From NCBI RefSeq assembly GCF_000092825.1, contig NC_014168.1, forward strand, positions 1,851,946 through 1,915,945: 64,000 nucleotides of DNA, read 5' to 3'. The DNA is from Segniliparus rotundus DSM 44985 (GTDB lineage: Bacteria; Actinomycetota; Actinomycetes; Mycobacteriales; Mycobacteriaceae). Position 1 is the stretch's first letter. Every line of letters begins with the position of its first letter. A program made the translations under genes and the position numbers. The notes beneath the pieces are model-generated. The model was not told where the DNA came from. It saw nothing but the letters and a program-made list of their open reading frames with translations, and did no database searches. Positions 17,943-27,711 of this stretch are shown here, in pieces.

Positions 17943-18641
17943 CTATCTCACAACAGCAATCGCCATTCCGTCCCAGCCCTTCGATGACACGAGTTGCAGA
18001 GCGGTGGCTTCCAATTTGGGATGCGACCCCAACAGTTCGAGCACCTCGCGCGTTCCTCGGGTGTCCGCGTCCCCGTGCTCAGGGTCCAAAGCGTTCGGGT
18101 CGATCAGCGCCCCCGCGCGCACCACGTTGTCCACCACGATCACCGTGCCCGGATGGGCGAGGTCCACAGAGAGGCGCACGTAATTCGCGTTGTTGCGTTT
18201 GTCGGCGTCGACAAAAACCAGGTCGAACGGCTGGACCCCTTCGGCTTTGAACGCGAGCAGCGAGTCCATGGCCGGTCCCACCACGATCTCCACCAGGTCG
18301 GCGACCCCGGCGAGGACATGGTTCTCCCTGGCCACCTCGGCGTAGTGGGGATTGATCTCCAGCGTCACGACTTTCCCGTCAGGCGGCAAAGCCTTGGCGA
18401 ACCAAGTGGAGCTGTACCCCCCGAGCGTGCCGATCTCAAGGACGCGCCTCGCCCCGGCGATCTTGGCGAGCAGACACAAGAATTTCCCCGCGTTCGGGAC
18501 GACGTCGATGGGCGGCAGACCGCCCGCCTTGTTGCGGCGATAGATCGAGTCCGTGTCTTCCTCGGTCGCAGACAACAAGGTCTGCGACAGCCATTCGTCA
18601 ACGGCGACCCAGGACGGATCTGGGTGGAAAGCACGAGTCAT
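17943..18641 (-). CDS. SAM-dependent O-methyltransferase
   Basis: 232 aa class I methyltransferase of the caffeoyl-CoA/catechol O-methyltransferase type. It shows the SAM-binding motif RVLEIGTLGGYSSTWFAKALP (about residue 60), the acidic end of strand two (VTLEINPHY), DLVFVDADKRN (metal-binding Asp region) and GTVIVVDNVVRAG. The gene starts at ATG 18641, 28 bases after the proS stop on the same strand, so it may be read with proS. The acceptor substrate cannot be told from sequence. Confidence 0.9.
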   Translation of the reverse strand: MTRAFHPDPSWVAVDEWLSQTLLSATEEDTDSIYRRNKAGGLPPIDVVPNAGKFLCLLAKIAGARRVLEIGTLGGYSSTWFAKALPPDGKVVTLEINPHYAEVARENHVLAGVADLVEIVVGPAMDSLLAFKAEGVQPFDLVFVDADKRNNANYVRLSVDLAHPGTVIVVDNVVRAGALIDPNALDPEHGDADTRGTREVLELLGSHPKLEATALQLVSSKGWDGMAIAVVR

Positions 18642-18669
18642 AGGACCACCGTACTCGCCGCCAGCCGGC

Positions 18670-20469
18670 TCAGCGGACGGTCTTGCCAGCCGCCTGACCG
18701 GAGCCCTGGGCGACGATAGCCGCGGCCTTGGCGAGCGCAGCGACAGCGGAGGGGACCACGACGCTGACGTCCACGAGGCCGGATGCGCCGCTGAAGCGCT
18801 CTTTGAGTTCGACTTTGCCCTCGCCCGCCCAGTCACGGCCGACGACCACGACCACCGGTGCTCCGAGCAGCTCCGCGTCGGCGAATTTCACACCGGGGGA
18901 AGCTTTGCGATCGTCCAAAAGCACTCGCAGGCCGTGCGATTCGAGCTCGGCCGCGTACCGCTCTGCCGCCTCGGCCTCCGCCCCGCCCTTCCCCGTGGAG
19001 AGGACGTGCACCTGGAACGGCGCGACCTGCGGCGGCCAGCGCAAGCCCTTCTCGTCGAGCCACTGCTCGGCGATGACGCCCACCAGACGGGAGACCCCGA
19101 TGCCGTAGGAGCCCATGATGAGGCGCGCCGGTTTGCCGTTCTCGCCGAGGACGTCGACCGAGAACGCGTCGGTGTATTTGGTGCCGAGCGCGAAGACGTG
19201 GCCGATCTCGATGCCGCGCGCGGCGACGAGCGGGCCCCTGCCGTCCGGGGACGGGTCGCCTTCCCGGACCTCGGCGGCGTCGATGGTCCCGTCCGCGGTG
19301 AAGTCCCGTCCGTGCACGAGGTCGACGACGTGCTTGCCGTGCTCGTCGGCCCCGGTGATCCATCGCGTGCCGATCCCGACCCTGGGGTCGAGCAGGTAGC
19401 GCACCCCGTTGGCGCGCAGCGCGCCCGGACCGATGTAACCGCGCACGAGGAACGGGTTCGCGGCGAAGTCCTCCTCGGCCACCAGCGCCACTTCGGCGGG
19501 CTCCAGCTGGGCTTCGAGGCGTTTGAAGTCCACCTCGCGGTCCCCGGGGAGGCCGATCGCGAGCAGCTCCCACTGCCCGCCCGGCTCTCTCGTCTTGACG
19601 AGGATGTTCTTGAGGGTGTCCGCACCGGTCACCTCTCGCCCGAGCGCCTGGTTGGCCCATGCCACCAGCGTCGCGATGGTCGGGGTGTCGCCGGTGTCGT
19701 GGATTTGGGCCGCGGGCGCGTCCGAGAAGTCCACCGGTTCCGCTGGCGGCGTGGCGACGGCTTCGACGTTCGCCGCGTAACCAGACTCCAGGCAACGCAC
19801 ATAGGTGTCCTCGCCGATGGCGCTCTCGGCGAGGAATTCTTCGCTGGCCGAGCCGCCCATCGCGCCGGAGGTGGCGGCGACGATGACGTAGGAGACGCCG
19901 AGCCGGTCGAAAATCCGCTGGTAGGCGTCGCGATGGGCGTGGTAGGCGGCCTTGTTGCCCGCCTCGTCCACGTCGAAGGAATACGCGTCCTTCATCACGA
20001 ACTCCCGGCCGCGCAGGATGCCTGCGCGCGGGCGCTCCTCGTCGCGGTATTTGGTCTGGATTTGGTACAAGATGACCGGCAGGTCTTTGTAGGAGGTGTA
20101 CTCGCCCTTCACGATGAGCGCGAAAAGCTCTTCATGGGTCGGCGCGAGCAGGTAGTCGCCCCCCTTGCGGTCCTTGAGGCGGAAAAGATTGTCGCCGTAC
20201 TCCGTCCACCGGTTCGACGTCTCGTAGGGCTGGCGCGGCGCGAGCGCGGGCAGCAGGATCTCCTGGGCGCCGATGGCGTCCATCTCCTCGCGCACAACGG
20301 CCTCGACCTGGCGCAGAACCTTCAGCCCGAGCGGGAGCCAGGTGAACACCCCGGGGGAAACCCTGCGGACATAGCCGCCGCGCACGAGCAGTTTGTGGTT
20401 GGCGACTTCGGCGTCCGCCGGGTCCTCCCGCAAAGTGCGGACGAACAATTCAGAAAGTCTTGTCGGCAT
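18670..20469 (-). CDS. proS: Prolyl-tRNA synthetase
   Basis: 599 aa bacterial-type class II synthetase that charges tRNA-Pro. Motif 1 region ([25 protein letters not shown]), motif 2 ([26 protein letters not shown]), a YbaK-like editing insertion (about residues 220-400) and motif 3 ([17 protein letters not shown]) are all visible, then the anticodon-binding domain. Length is normal for the editing-competent form. Gene order proS then efpA-type exporter matches mycobacteria, here with a monooxygenase gene between. Confidence 0.97.
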   Translation of the reverse strand: MPTRLSELFVRTLREDPADAEVANHKLLVRGGYVRRVSPGVFTWLPLGLKVLRQVEAVVREEMDAIGAQEILLPALAPRQPYETSNRWTEYGDNLFRLKDRKGGDYLLAPTHEELFALIVKGEYTSYKDLPVILYQIQTKYRDEERPRAGILRGREFVMKDAYSFDVDEAGNKAAYHAHRDAYQRIFDRLGVSYVIVAATSGAMGGSASEEFLAESAIGEDTYVRCLESGYAANVEAVATPPAEPVDFSDAPAAQIHDTGDTPTIATLVAWANQALGREVTGADTLKNILVKTREPGGQWELLAIGLPGDREVDFKRLEAQLEPAEVALVAEEDFAANPFLVRGYIGPGALRANGVRYLLDPRVGIGTRWITGADEHGKHVVDLVHGRDFTADGTIDAAEVREGDPSPDGRGPLVAARGIEIGHVFALGTKYTDAFSVDVLGENGKPARLIMGSYGIGVSRLVGVIAEQWLDEKGLRWPPQVAPFQVHVLSTGKGGAEAEAAERYAAELESHGLRVLLDDRKASPGVKFADAELLGAPVVVVVGRDWAGEGKVELKERFSGASGLVDVSVVVPSAVAALAKAAAIVAQGSGQAAGKTVR

Positions 20470-20515
20470 AGCGCATCAGCTTATGCGGTGCCACCGCCGA
20501 TCGAGAAATACACGG

Positions 20516-22027
20516 TCACGCTGATGTCGTGGGCGGGTTCTTGACGAGGACGAACTCATGCTCGGCGATGTCCGCGAGCATCTCCTCGTGCGCCCACGGG
20601 GTCCATGGCCACAATTCGGGCAGACCGTCTTTGCCGAGGTACCAGCTGTTGCAGCCGGAGTTCCAGATGGTGCTCTTGGATGCCTCTTTGATTTCCGCGT
20701 TGTAGGCGTCGGTCACCGACTGTTTCGGCGCAGCGGTGTCGAACTGCCCTTCCCGCCAGCGGTCGATCCACCGCATGATGTACTTCGCCTGCGTCTCGGC
20801 GACCGCGACGAGGGAGAAGTTCCCGACCGGGCTGTGCGGCCCCATGATGAAGAAGAAATTCGGGAAACCTGGCAGGGCGACAGTCCGGTACGCGCGGGGC
20901 CCGCCGGAAGCCTGCCATGTCTGGCTCAAGGTGCGCCCGTCCTCGCCGACGAGGTCCACCGGCTGCACGAATGCTTGCGGGTCGAAGCCCGTGCACATGG
21001 CGATCACATCGGCTTCGTGCAGCTCGCCGTCTTTGGTGACCACGCCCCGCTGTTCGATGTGGTCGACGCCCTCGGTCACCAGGCGCACGTTCGGCTGCTG
21101 CATCCTCCGGTAGAAGCTCGGGTGCATGACCATTCTCTTGCACATCGGCTTGTCCGGCGGAGTCAGTTTGGCCCGCAGCTGCTTGTCGCGCACAGTGCGC
21201 AGATTCCACCTGCACATGGTGTCGATGAGCTTGTACTTCCAACTGTCCGGTTGGATCGTCGCTTGTGCGAAGATGCCGAAAAATTGGCGCATCGTCCAAT
21301 AAAAGACATTGTCGAGCAAGGGGACCTTGCGCAGCAAGAGTCGCACCACCGGGCCGGTGGGCGGATTCGGCAACGGCATGACCCATTGCGGTGTGCGCTG
21401 GAAGAGCGTCACATCGATCCCGCGTTTTTGCAGGGCGGAGACGATCTGCACACCGGTGGAGCCGGTGCCGACCACGGCCACCCGCTTGCCGTCGAGCGGA
21501 ACCGAGTGGTCCCACCGGGCGGAGTGGAACAGCGCGCCTTCGAACTTGTCGATCCCTGGGATGTCGGCCATCCTCGGCTTGTGCAGCACACCGGACGCGG
21601 CGACGAGGAAGTCCGCCGTGTACTCCCCCTTGCTGGTCTTGACCCGCCAGGCGGTTCCTTCGAAGACCGCTTCGAGGACTTCTTCGCCGAAGCGGATGTG
21701 CGGAACGATCCCGAACCGCTCGGCCGCGCCCGAGAAGTAGCTTTCGATCTCGGGCTGAGGCGAGAACAAGTGCGACCACTCGGAGTTCTTGTCGAAAGTG
21801 TATTGGTACAGGTGCGAAGGGACGTCGCAGGTGAGACCGGGGTATGTGTTCTCGCGCCAGGTGCCGCCGACGCTCGCCCCTTTCTCCAGGATGATGAAGT
21901 CCTCGATCCCGGCCTGCTTGAGCTTGACGCCCATGCAGACGCCCGACATGCCAGCTCCGATGACGACCACGGAAGGCGCGCGGAGGCCTCTTGTCGCGGA
22001 GGCTGTTCTGTTGATCGCCAACGTCAT
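20516..22027 (-). CDS. Baeyer-Villiger type flavin monooxygenase
   Basis: 503 aa. FAD-binding GAGMSG near residue 25, the class-specific fingerprint FEGALFHSARW (FxGxxxHxxxW), and a second Rossmann motif GTGSTG for NADPH. These mark flavin monooxygenases that convert ketones to esters or lactones; the mycobacterial relatives include EthA-like enzymes. The start at ATG 22027 is fixed by AAGGAG five bases upstream. It stands between proS and the efpA-type gene, where M. tuberculosis has no such gene as I recall, so probably inserted here. A TAGTGT palindrome lies 29 bases upstream. Confidence 0.92.
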   Translation of the reverse strand: MTLAINRTASATRGLRAPSVVVIGAGMSGVCMGVKLKQAGIEDFIILEKGASVGGTWRENTYPGLTCDVPSHLYQYTFDKNSEWSHLFSPQPEIESYFSGAAERFGIVPHIRFGEEVLEAVFEGTAWRVKTSKGEYTADFLVAASGVLHKPRMADIPGIDKFEGALFHSARWDHSVPLDGKRVAVVGTGSTGVQIVSALQKRGIDVTLFQRTPQWVMPLPNPPTGPVVRLLLRKVPLLDNVFYWTMRQFFGIFAQATIQPDSWKYKLIDTMCRWNLRTVRDKQLRAKLTPPDKPMCKRMVMHPSFYRRMQQPNVRLVTEGVDHIEQRGVVTKDGELHEADVIAMCTGFDPQAFVQPVDLVGEDGRTLSQTWQASGGPRAYRTVALPGFPNFFFIMGPHSPVGNFSLVAVAETQAKYIMRWIDRWREGQFDTAAPKQSVTDAYNAEIKEASKSTIWNSGCNSWYLGKDGLPELWPWTPWAHEEMLADIAEHEFVLVKNPPTTSA

Positions 22028-22055
22028 TGCCACTCCTTGCGGTTGCATGTTCCAC

Positions 22056-22072
22056 TAGTGTCAATAACACTA
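22056..22072. promoter_or_regulatory. Palindromic operator candidate upstream of the monooxygenase
   Basis: TAGTGT-CAATA-ACACTA: perfect six-base arms around a five-base spacer, 29-45 bases upstream of the monooxygenase ATG. The size and form suit a TetR-family operator, and such monooxygenases are often TetR-controlled. No regulator gene lies next to it in the window. Confidence 0.5.
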
Positions 22073-22166
22073 CTATGACGGCGTTATCGCACCCTCGGCG
22101 GGGCAGCGCCTATGCCATGAGCGGCACGCGTCCCGTCCTCGCCTGCAGAACACACCATGGACCGCG

Positions 22167-23876
22167 TCATACCGGTTGCGGGAGTTCGCCCGTTCCGGCG
22201 TCCGCCGCGGCCTTGGCCTCCTGCGCCTCTGCGATCTCTTCCCGGGTGTACCCGATGAAAAAGCCGGTCACAGCAGCGACCAAAGCGACTCCGGCAAGGA
22301 TCAACAGGCCGAAGGTGTAACCAGAGGAAAGCTGCGCGAGCTGCTCCGGGGACATGCCAGCCGAGTTGCTGTGCCCGACTTCGAGTTTTTGACCGGTGAA
22401 CAACACGGCCCCCATCACCGAGAGGCCAATGGGCCCGCCCAGCTCCTGCGCGACAAGCGCAATAGCCGCGAGCGCGCCGACCTCTTCATCAGGAATGCCC
22501 ACCAGCGCGCAGAGCGGCAACGGGACGAGCACCACGCCGACGCCGAAACCAATGAGCAGGATCGGGGCGAGCAAATCGTGCGTGTACGAGGCCGAGGGAG
22601 TGAGCGTCGAACCGTCCAGAAAACCGGCGAGCACGAAGACCAAGCCGACCCCGGCCGTCCACCGCGGGGCGATCTTCTTCAAGAGCAACACCGCGACCTG
22701 GCTGCCGATCCCGAGCGCGACGGCGAAGGGAATGAACGAGAGGCCGGTCTTCAGCGGCGAGTAGTGCAGCACATCCTGGAAGAAGAGCACCACGTAGATC
22801 GTCAAACACATCAGGATCGCGCCAGAGAGGATGATCGTCCCGAACGTTGCGATCTTGTCTTTGTTCGCGAACAGGCGCAGGGGCAGCAGCGGATTGGGCG
22901 AGCGCAGCTCGATCACGAAAAAAGCCACCAGCAACACCGCGCCGAGCGCCAAGGGGGCGACGATCCACGGACTGTCCCACCCCCAAATCGGCCCTTGGGT
23001 GAAGCCGAAGACGAACGCGAAAACCGCCCCTGCGGACGCGGCTGCGCCGGGGAGGTCCAGCTTCGTGCTGTTCGGGGCGACGTTCGGGATCGTCAGCGCG
23101 GTGAGGACCAAAATGCCGATTCCGACCGGGACGTTGACCGCGAAGATCAACTGCCAGTCGAGCCCGGATATCCCGACGTGATCGCCAATGAACCTGCCGA
23201 GTTCCGTGAGCGCGCCGCCGAAGATCAGCCCGGCGATCGAGCCGATCCCCAGCATGCCGCCATAGATGGCCACCGCCATGTTCCGCGCTGTGCCGGGCTT
23301 GTAGAGCGTGGCCACGAGCGCGAGCCCAGTCGGCGACGCCAAAGCGGCTCCGGAGCCTTGGAAGGCGCGGAACACCAGCAGCGAAGCCTCGTCCCACGAC
23401 AACGAGCACAGCAACGAGCCCAACGTGAAAATGCCGACCCCGAGCAAAAAGGCCCGTTTGCGCCCGATCAGGTCGCCGATCCTCCCGCCGATCAGCATCA
23501 AGCCGCCGAACGCGAGCACATAGGAGGTGATGACCCACGACCGACCCGGCCCGGAGAGGCGCAGCGCCTCACCGATCCGGTACAGGGCGATGTTCGCGAC
23601 CGTGCCGTCGAGCGTCGCCATGAACTGCATGCCGCCAAGAGCCAGAATCGCGAGGCCGAACGCGCTCGCGCGTTGTTCGTGGTTGTGCCGTCCTCGGAGG
23701 AATTCGTTCCAGCGGTCCTTCACGAACGCGACGGCGAGCCCGGCCAGCCCCGGTTTGGGCTCAGAGAGCGCGGCGGGCGGGGGCGCTTGCCCACCAGGGC
23801 CGGCCGCGCCGGAAAAGCCTGCGTCTCGCGTGGGCGCGGGGTCGTCAAACGCGGTGTCGTCAGTGGTCCTGCTCAT
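22167..23876 (-). CDS. efpA: EfpA-type MFS drug/lipid exporter
   Basis: 569 aa, 14 predicted transmembrane helices, of the QacA/EmrB drug:proton antiporter group. Landmarks: ALGGMQFMATLDGTVANIALYRIG (motif D1 region), GGLMLIGGRIGDLIGRKRAFL (motif A), FRAFQGSGAALASPTGLAL. It lies between cysG and proS as in mycobacteria, and the NFLxGxxxN-type cytosolic N-terminus with WNEFLRGRHNHEQRASAF is typical of EfpA. The start ATG at 23876 is 11 bases after the cysG stop, so mqo-cysG-efpA may be one operon. Confidence 0.9.
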   Translation of the reverse strand: MSRTTDDTAFDDPAPTRDAGFSGAAGPGGQAPPPAALSEPKPGLAGLAVAFVKDRWNEFLRGRHNHEQRASAFGLAILALGGMQFMATLDGTVANIALYRIGEALRLSGPGRSWVITSYVLAFGGLMLIGGRIGDLIGRKRAFLLGVGIFTLGSLLCSLSWDEASLLVFRAFQGSGAALASPTGLALVATLYKPGTARNMAVAIYGGMLGIGSIAGLIFGGALTELGRFIGDHVGISGLDWQLIFAVNVPVGIGILVLTALTIPNVAPNSTKLDLPGAAASAGAVFAFVFGFTQGPIWGWDSPWIVAPLALGAVLLVAFFVIELRSPNPLLPLRLFANKDKIATFGTIILSGAILMCLTIYVVLFFQDVLHYSPLKTGLSFIPFAVALGIGSQVAVLLLKKIAPRWTAGVGLVFVLAGFLDGSTLTPSASYTHDLLAPILLIGFGVGVVLVPLPLCALVGIPDEEVGALAAIALVAQELGGPIGLSVMGAVLFTGQKLEVGHSNSAGMSPEQLAQLSSGYTFGLLILAGVALVAAVTGFFIGYTREEIAEAQEAKAAADAGTGELPQPV

Positions 23877-23887
23877 AGACCGCCAGC

Positions 23888-25120
23888 CTACCTTGCGGCC
23901 GCCGCCGATTCCTCCAAGAGCGACACCACTGCGCCGACGACCACGACTGCCGGTGGGCCGACCTGTTCCCGCTGAGACAGCTCCGCCACCTGGTCGAGCC
24001 GGGACTTGAGCACGCGCTGCCCGCGCTGGCTCGCGTCTTCGACCACAGCGGCAGGCGTGGCGGGGTCCCGGCCCCCGGCGATGAGCGCCTCGCTGATCGC
24101 GCGCAACTGCCCGATAGCCATGAGCAGGACCAACGTGCCTTTGAGCCGGCCAAGGCTCGGCCAATCGACCAGCGATTCGGGAGCGTCCGGCGCGAGGTGG
24201 CCGCTCACGATGACCGCCTCGTGCGTCACCCCCCGGTGGGTGACCGGGATCTCGGCAAGGGCCGGAGCCGCGATCGCGCTGCTCACCCCCGGCACCACAG
24301 TCACCGGGACGCCCGCCTCAAGGCAGGCGAGGTACTCCTCGAAACCCCGCCCGAACACGTACGGGTCGCCGCCTTTCAGGCGGACCACGAACTTTCCGGC
24401 CCGCGCGTGCTCGATCAACGTCCGGTTGATCTCCCCCTGGCCCATCGCGCGACCGCCCGGCACTTTCGCCGCGTCCACCACCAAAGCCCTCAGACCCAAC
24501 TCTGCCAAGAGTTCGGGCGAGCCGAGCCGGTCCGCGACAACGACGTCCGCCTGGGCCAAAAGCCGTTTGCCTCGCACGGTGATGAGCTCGGGATCTCCAG
24601 GACCGGCCCCGACCAACGCCACCCCAGGAGCGGCGGACCCGGCCAACGGCTCCTCGACGTCCAGGCTGCCGTCCTCGATGGCCGCCTGGATCGCGGAGCG
24701 CGCGGCGGCGGATCGACGGTGGTCGCCGCCCGCGAGGACGCCGACCGTGAGCGAGCCGGAACGCCCGGTCGCGGGAGTGACCGCCGATCCGCTCCTGGCC
24801 TGGTCCGCACGGACGCAGAAGATTCGCAGCCGGTCTGCCTCCGCGACGACGCTGGCATTGACCTCGGCATTGTCGGTGCAGGCGAGGGCGTACCAACATC
24901 CTTCGAGATCGCCCTCGCGGTACTCGCGAAGCACCACCGTCACGCCTCGAGTCGCCTCAATGGCTGTGGTCACCTCTGGCGCGACAACGGTCACCCGCGC
25001 CCCGGCCCGCACCAAACCCACGACCCGGCGGCGGGCCACCGCTCCCCCGCCGACCACCACAACCGGCTTGTCCGCGAGGTTCAGGCCTGCGAGATACGGT
25101 TCGGGCGAATTCGGGCTCAA
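23888..25120 (-). CDS. cysG: Siroheme synthase / uroporphyrinogen-III C-methyltransferase
   Basis: 410 aa two-module enzyme. The N-terminal precorrin-2 dehydrogenase/ferrochelatase module starts VVVVGGGAVARRRVVGLVRAGARVTVVAP. From about residue 165 comes the SAM-dependent C-methyltransferase: VALVGAGPGDPELITVRG, VVADRLGSPELL, VVRLKGGDPYVFGRGFEE, PGVSSAIAAPA, PVTHRG. It makes siroheme for sulfite/nitrite reductases. The start is a TTG overlapping the mqo stop as TTGA. In M. tuberculosis, as I recall, cobB/cobO and two other genes separate cysG from mqo; here they are absent. Confidence 0.95.
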   Translation of the reverse strand: MSPNSPEPYLAGLNLADKPVVVVGGGAVARRRVVGLVRAGARVTVVAPEVTTAIEATRGVTVVLREYREGDLEGCWYALACTDNAEVNASVVAEADRLRIFCVRADQARSGSAVTPATGRSGSLTVGVLAGGDHRRSAAARSAIQAAIEDGSLDVEEPLAGSAAPGVALVGAGPGDPELITVRGKRLLAQADVVVADRLGSPELLAELGLRALVVDAAKVPGGRAMGQGEINRTLIEHARAGKFVVRLKGGDPYVFGRGFEEYLACLEAGVPVTVVPGVSSAIAAPALAEIPVTHRGVTHEAVIVSGHLAPDAPESLVDWPSLGRLKGTLVLLMAIGQLRAISEALIAGGRDPATPAAVVEDASQRGQRVLKSRLDQVAELSQREQVGPPAVVVVGAVVSLLEESAAAAR

Positions 25121-26634
25121 GAGGCCGGGGTCAGCTCGAGCGCTTTCGCAGATTCTTCGAACAGGCGCTGGTGGAGCTGCGGATTGTCCGAAAGCTTCGT
25201 CCCATACGACGGCACGAGCTCTTTGAGCTTCCCGCTCCAGCGCTCATGGTCCTTCGGGAAGCAGCGCTCCAGGAGGGAGAGCATCGCGGACGCGCACACG
25301 GACGCTCCGGGCGAGGCCCCGAGCAACCCGGCCACCGTTCCGTCCGGCGTGGCCTCCACGGCGGTGCCGAACTCCAACGCGCCCTTCGCGCCCTTGCCGC
25401 GGATGATCTGCACCCGCTGCCCCGCGAAATACAGGTCCCAATCGGAGGCCTCGGCGGAGGGGACGAAGTCCTGCAACGCCGCGATCCGGTCCGACGACGA
25501 TTGCAGCAGCTGGCTGACGAGGTATTTCACCAGGCCGAATTCGGTGAGGCCCACCGAAAGGTACGGCAGGATGTTCATCGGGCGCAGAGAAGCGACGAGG
25601 TCCGTGAGACGGCCTTCTTTCAAGTACTTCGGGGACCAGCCCGCGTATGGGCCGAAGAGAATGCTGCGCTTCCCGTCGATCACCCTGGTGTCCAAGTGCG
25701 GCACGGACATCGGCGGGGCGGACCCTTTGGCCTTGGCGTAGACCTTGGCCTGGTGCTGGGCGACGATGTCCGGGTTCGTGCAACGCAGGAAGGCCCCGGA
25801 GATCGGGAATCCGCCCATGCCCTTGACCGAGGGCACGCCCGCGGACTGCAAGAGCGGCAGTGCGTAGCCGCCGGCGCCGACGAACACGAACTTCGCCCTG
25901 GCCGTGGTCTTTTCCCCGGTGCGCAGGTTCTTCACCGACAACTTCCAACGCTCGCCGTCGCGTTTCAGGCTCGTCACCTCGTGCTCGAACAGGAGCGGTC
26001 CCGCGCCCGCGACGTGCGCGAGGAGCTGACGGGTCAACTCGCCGAAGTTCACATCGGTGCCGTCGTCCTCCCATGTGATCGCGAACGGTTCGGAGAAGTC
26101 GCGGCCTCGGGCCATGAGCGGCAGACGCTTGGCGAATTCGCCGGGGTCGGTCGAGAAGCCCATGTTCGAGAAGAGCGGATGCCGCACAAGCGCCTCGTGC
26201 CGGGCTTTGAGGTAATCGGCGTCCTCCTGGCCGGTCACCCAGCTCATGTGCGAAATCGGGTTGATGAACTGCTTCGGCTCGCTCAGGTGCCCCGCCTGGA
26301 CCAGGCTCGACCAGAACTGCCGCGACACCTGGAATTGCTCATTGATCGCCACGGCTTTCGTGATGTCCACGGAGCCGTCCGGTTGCAACGGGGTGTAATT
26401 GAGCTCGCAGAGCGCCGAGTGGCCGGTGCCCGCGTTGTTCCACGGCGAGCTGGACTCTTGCGCCGCGCCCGGAAGGCGCTCGAAGACCGCGATGGACCAA
26501 TCCGGCTGCACCTGGCGCAGGAGGGAGCCGAGCGTTGCGCTCACAATTCCCGCCCCGATCAGGGCCACGTCCGTCTCCAGAATGGCGGAACCAGTCTTTT
26601 TGGTGGATAGCGCAGGGGCTGTGTGCTCGGGCAT
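25117..26634 (-). CDS. mqo: Malate:quinone oxidoreductase
   Basis: 505 aa peripheral membrane flavoprotein that oxidises malate to oxaloacetate and passes electrons to menaquinone. Visible marks are the FAD motif VALIGAGIVSATLGSLL, SSPWNNAGTGHSALCELNY, AKFVFVGAGGYALPLLQ, GGFPISGAFLRC and a C-terminal GLLGASPGASVCASAMLSLLE. The ATG at 26634 is selected; no strong Shine-Dalgarno sequence is seen. First gene of a probable mqo-cysG-efpA operon, divergent from the 26695 hydrolase across only 60 bases. Confidence 0.97.
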   Translation of the reverse strand: MPEHTAPALSTKKTGSAILETDVALIGAGIVSATLGSLLRQVQPDWSIAVFERLPGAAQESSSPWNNAGTGHSALCELNYTPLQPDGSVDITKAVAINEQFQVSRQFWSSLVQAGHLSEPKQFINPISHMSWVTGQEDADYLKARHEALVRHPLFSNMGFSTDPGEFAKRLPLMARGRDFSEPFAITWEDDGTDVNFGELTRQLLAHVAGAGPLLFEHEVTSLKRDGERWKLSVKNLRTGEKTTARAKFVFVGAGGYALPLLQSAGVPSVKGMGGFPISGAFLRCTNPDIVAQHQAKVYAKAKGSAPPMSVPHLDTRVIDGKRSILFGPYAGWSPKYLKEGRLTDLVASLRPMNILPYLSVGLTEFGLVKYLVSQLLQSSSDRIAALQDFVPSAEASDWDLYFAGQRVQIIRGKGAKGALEFGTAVEATPDGTVAGLLGASPGASVCASAMLSLLERCFPKDHERWSGKLKELVPSYGTKLSDNPQLHQRLFEESAKALELTPAS

Positions 26635-26682
26635 ACAGAGAATCTTACGTCTGACCTGCTCCCGCTTGTCACCCAGGATGTC

Positions 26683-26688
26683 TATGAT
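26683..26688 (+). promoter_or_regulatory. -10 box giving a leaderless hydrolase transcript
   Basis: TATGAT (five of six to TATAAT) ends six bases before the GTG start at 26695, so transcription should begin at or next to the start codon. No Shine-Dalgarno sequence is present, consistent with leaderless translation. Confidence 0.55.
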
Positions 26689-26694
26689 GCCCGC

Positions 26695-27711
26695 GTGAGC
26701 ATCGCCGAAGAAACATCGCCTGTTTGGTCGTCTGACGAGTTGGGGGACGATTTTCGCCAACTGGCCATTCCGCTCGGGGACGATCCCGACGGCGAAGGAG
26801 AGATTTTCGCCACGCTCGTCAAACACGATCCGCCGCGCGCAGCGGGCGCTGCGCGCGGCGCCGTTCTGCATCTGCACGGCTACAACGATTACTTTTTCCA
26901 ACGCGAGCTGGCCGAACACTGCGCCGCGCGCGGGCTCCGGTTCTACGCCTTGGACCTGCGCAAGTGCGGCCGCTCTCGACGCGACTGGCTCACCCCGCAC
27001 GCCAGCTCTGATTTCGCGCAGTACGACGAGGATCTGCGCGCCGCGCTCGCCGTGATCCGGGAGGAGCTCGGCGAAGTCCCGCTTTTCGTGCACGGGCATT
27101 CCACCGGCGGGCTCATCGCCCCGCTGTCCGTCGCGCGGTTGCGGCTCGACCCGTCCTGCGATGTGTCGCGGATGGTGCGCGGCCTGGTGCTCAACAGCCC
27201 GTTCGTCGAGCTGCCCACGCCAGCCCCGGTCCGGTTCGTCGCCAAGGGGCTCGCGGCGACGCTCGGGCGGATCGCGCCCGCCGCGGCGCTCCCGCAGAGC
27301 GAGCTGGCCGCGTACGGCGAGAGCATCCACAAAAATTACCGGGGCGAATGGGACTACAACCTCCAACGCAAACCCCTCCTCGGGCCGCCCCTGCGGCTCG
27401 GCTGGTTGCTCGCGGTCGTCAACGCGCAACGGGAGCTGCGCAACAGCGCGAACATCGCCGTCCCGGCCCTGGTGCTGCACTCCGACCGTTCGTATCTCGC
27501 CGGTTCCGACCCTGAGCGGACAGACACCGCCGACGCCGTCCTCCAGGTGGCCCATATCAAGCGCTGGGCCGGCCGGGCCGGTCCGCTCGCCACTGCGGCG
27601 GAAATCGCCGGAGCGCGCCACGACGTCTTCCTCTCCCGGCTCGAAGCCCGCACACGCGCCTACACGGCGCTGGACGAGTGGCTGGAAAGTTTCGAGCAGA
27701 CGCCTGTGTGA
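26695..27711 (+). CDS. Alpha/beta hydrolase (serine aminopeptidase/lysophospholipase type)
   Basis: 338 aa. The fold is clear: oxyanion HLHGYNDYFFQ, GLRFYALDLRKCGRSRRDW, nucleophile elbow GHSTGG and a C-terminal HD near GARHDVFLS. A monoacylglycerol lipase-like group is the closest type; substrate unknown. Position beside mqo recalls Rv2854 of M. tuberculosis, a hydrolase I place near its mqo. The GTG at 26695 is preferred because a good -10 hexamer lies six bases upstream. An ATG at 26623 would add 24 residues and overlap the divergent mqo start. The end overlaps the small gene at 27660 antisense. Confidence 0.85.
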   Translation: MSIAEETSPVWSSDELGDDFRQLAIPLGDDPDGEGEIFATLVKHDPPRAAGAARGAVLHLHGYNDYFFQRELAEHCAARGLRFYALDLRKCGRSRRDWLTPHASSDFAQYDEDLRAALAVIREELGEVPLFVHGHSTGGLIAPLSVARLRLDPSCDVSRMVRGLVLNSPFVELPTPAPVRFVAKGLAATLGRIAPAAALPQSELAAYGESIHKNYRGEWDYNLQRKPLLGPPLRLGWLLAVVNAQRELRNSANIAVPALVLHSDRSYLAGSDPERTDTADAVLQVAHIKRWAGRAGPLATAAEIAGARHDVFLSRLEARTRAYTALDEWLESFEQTPV

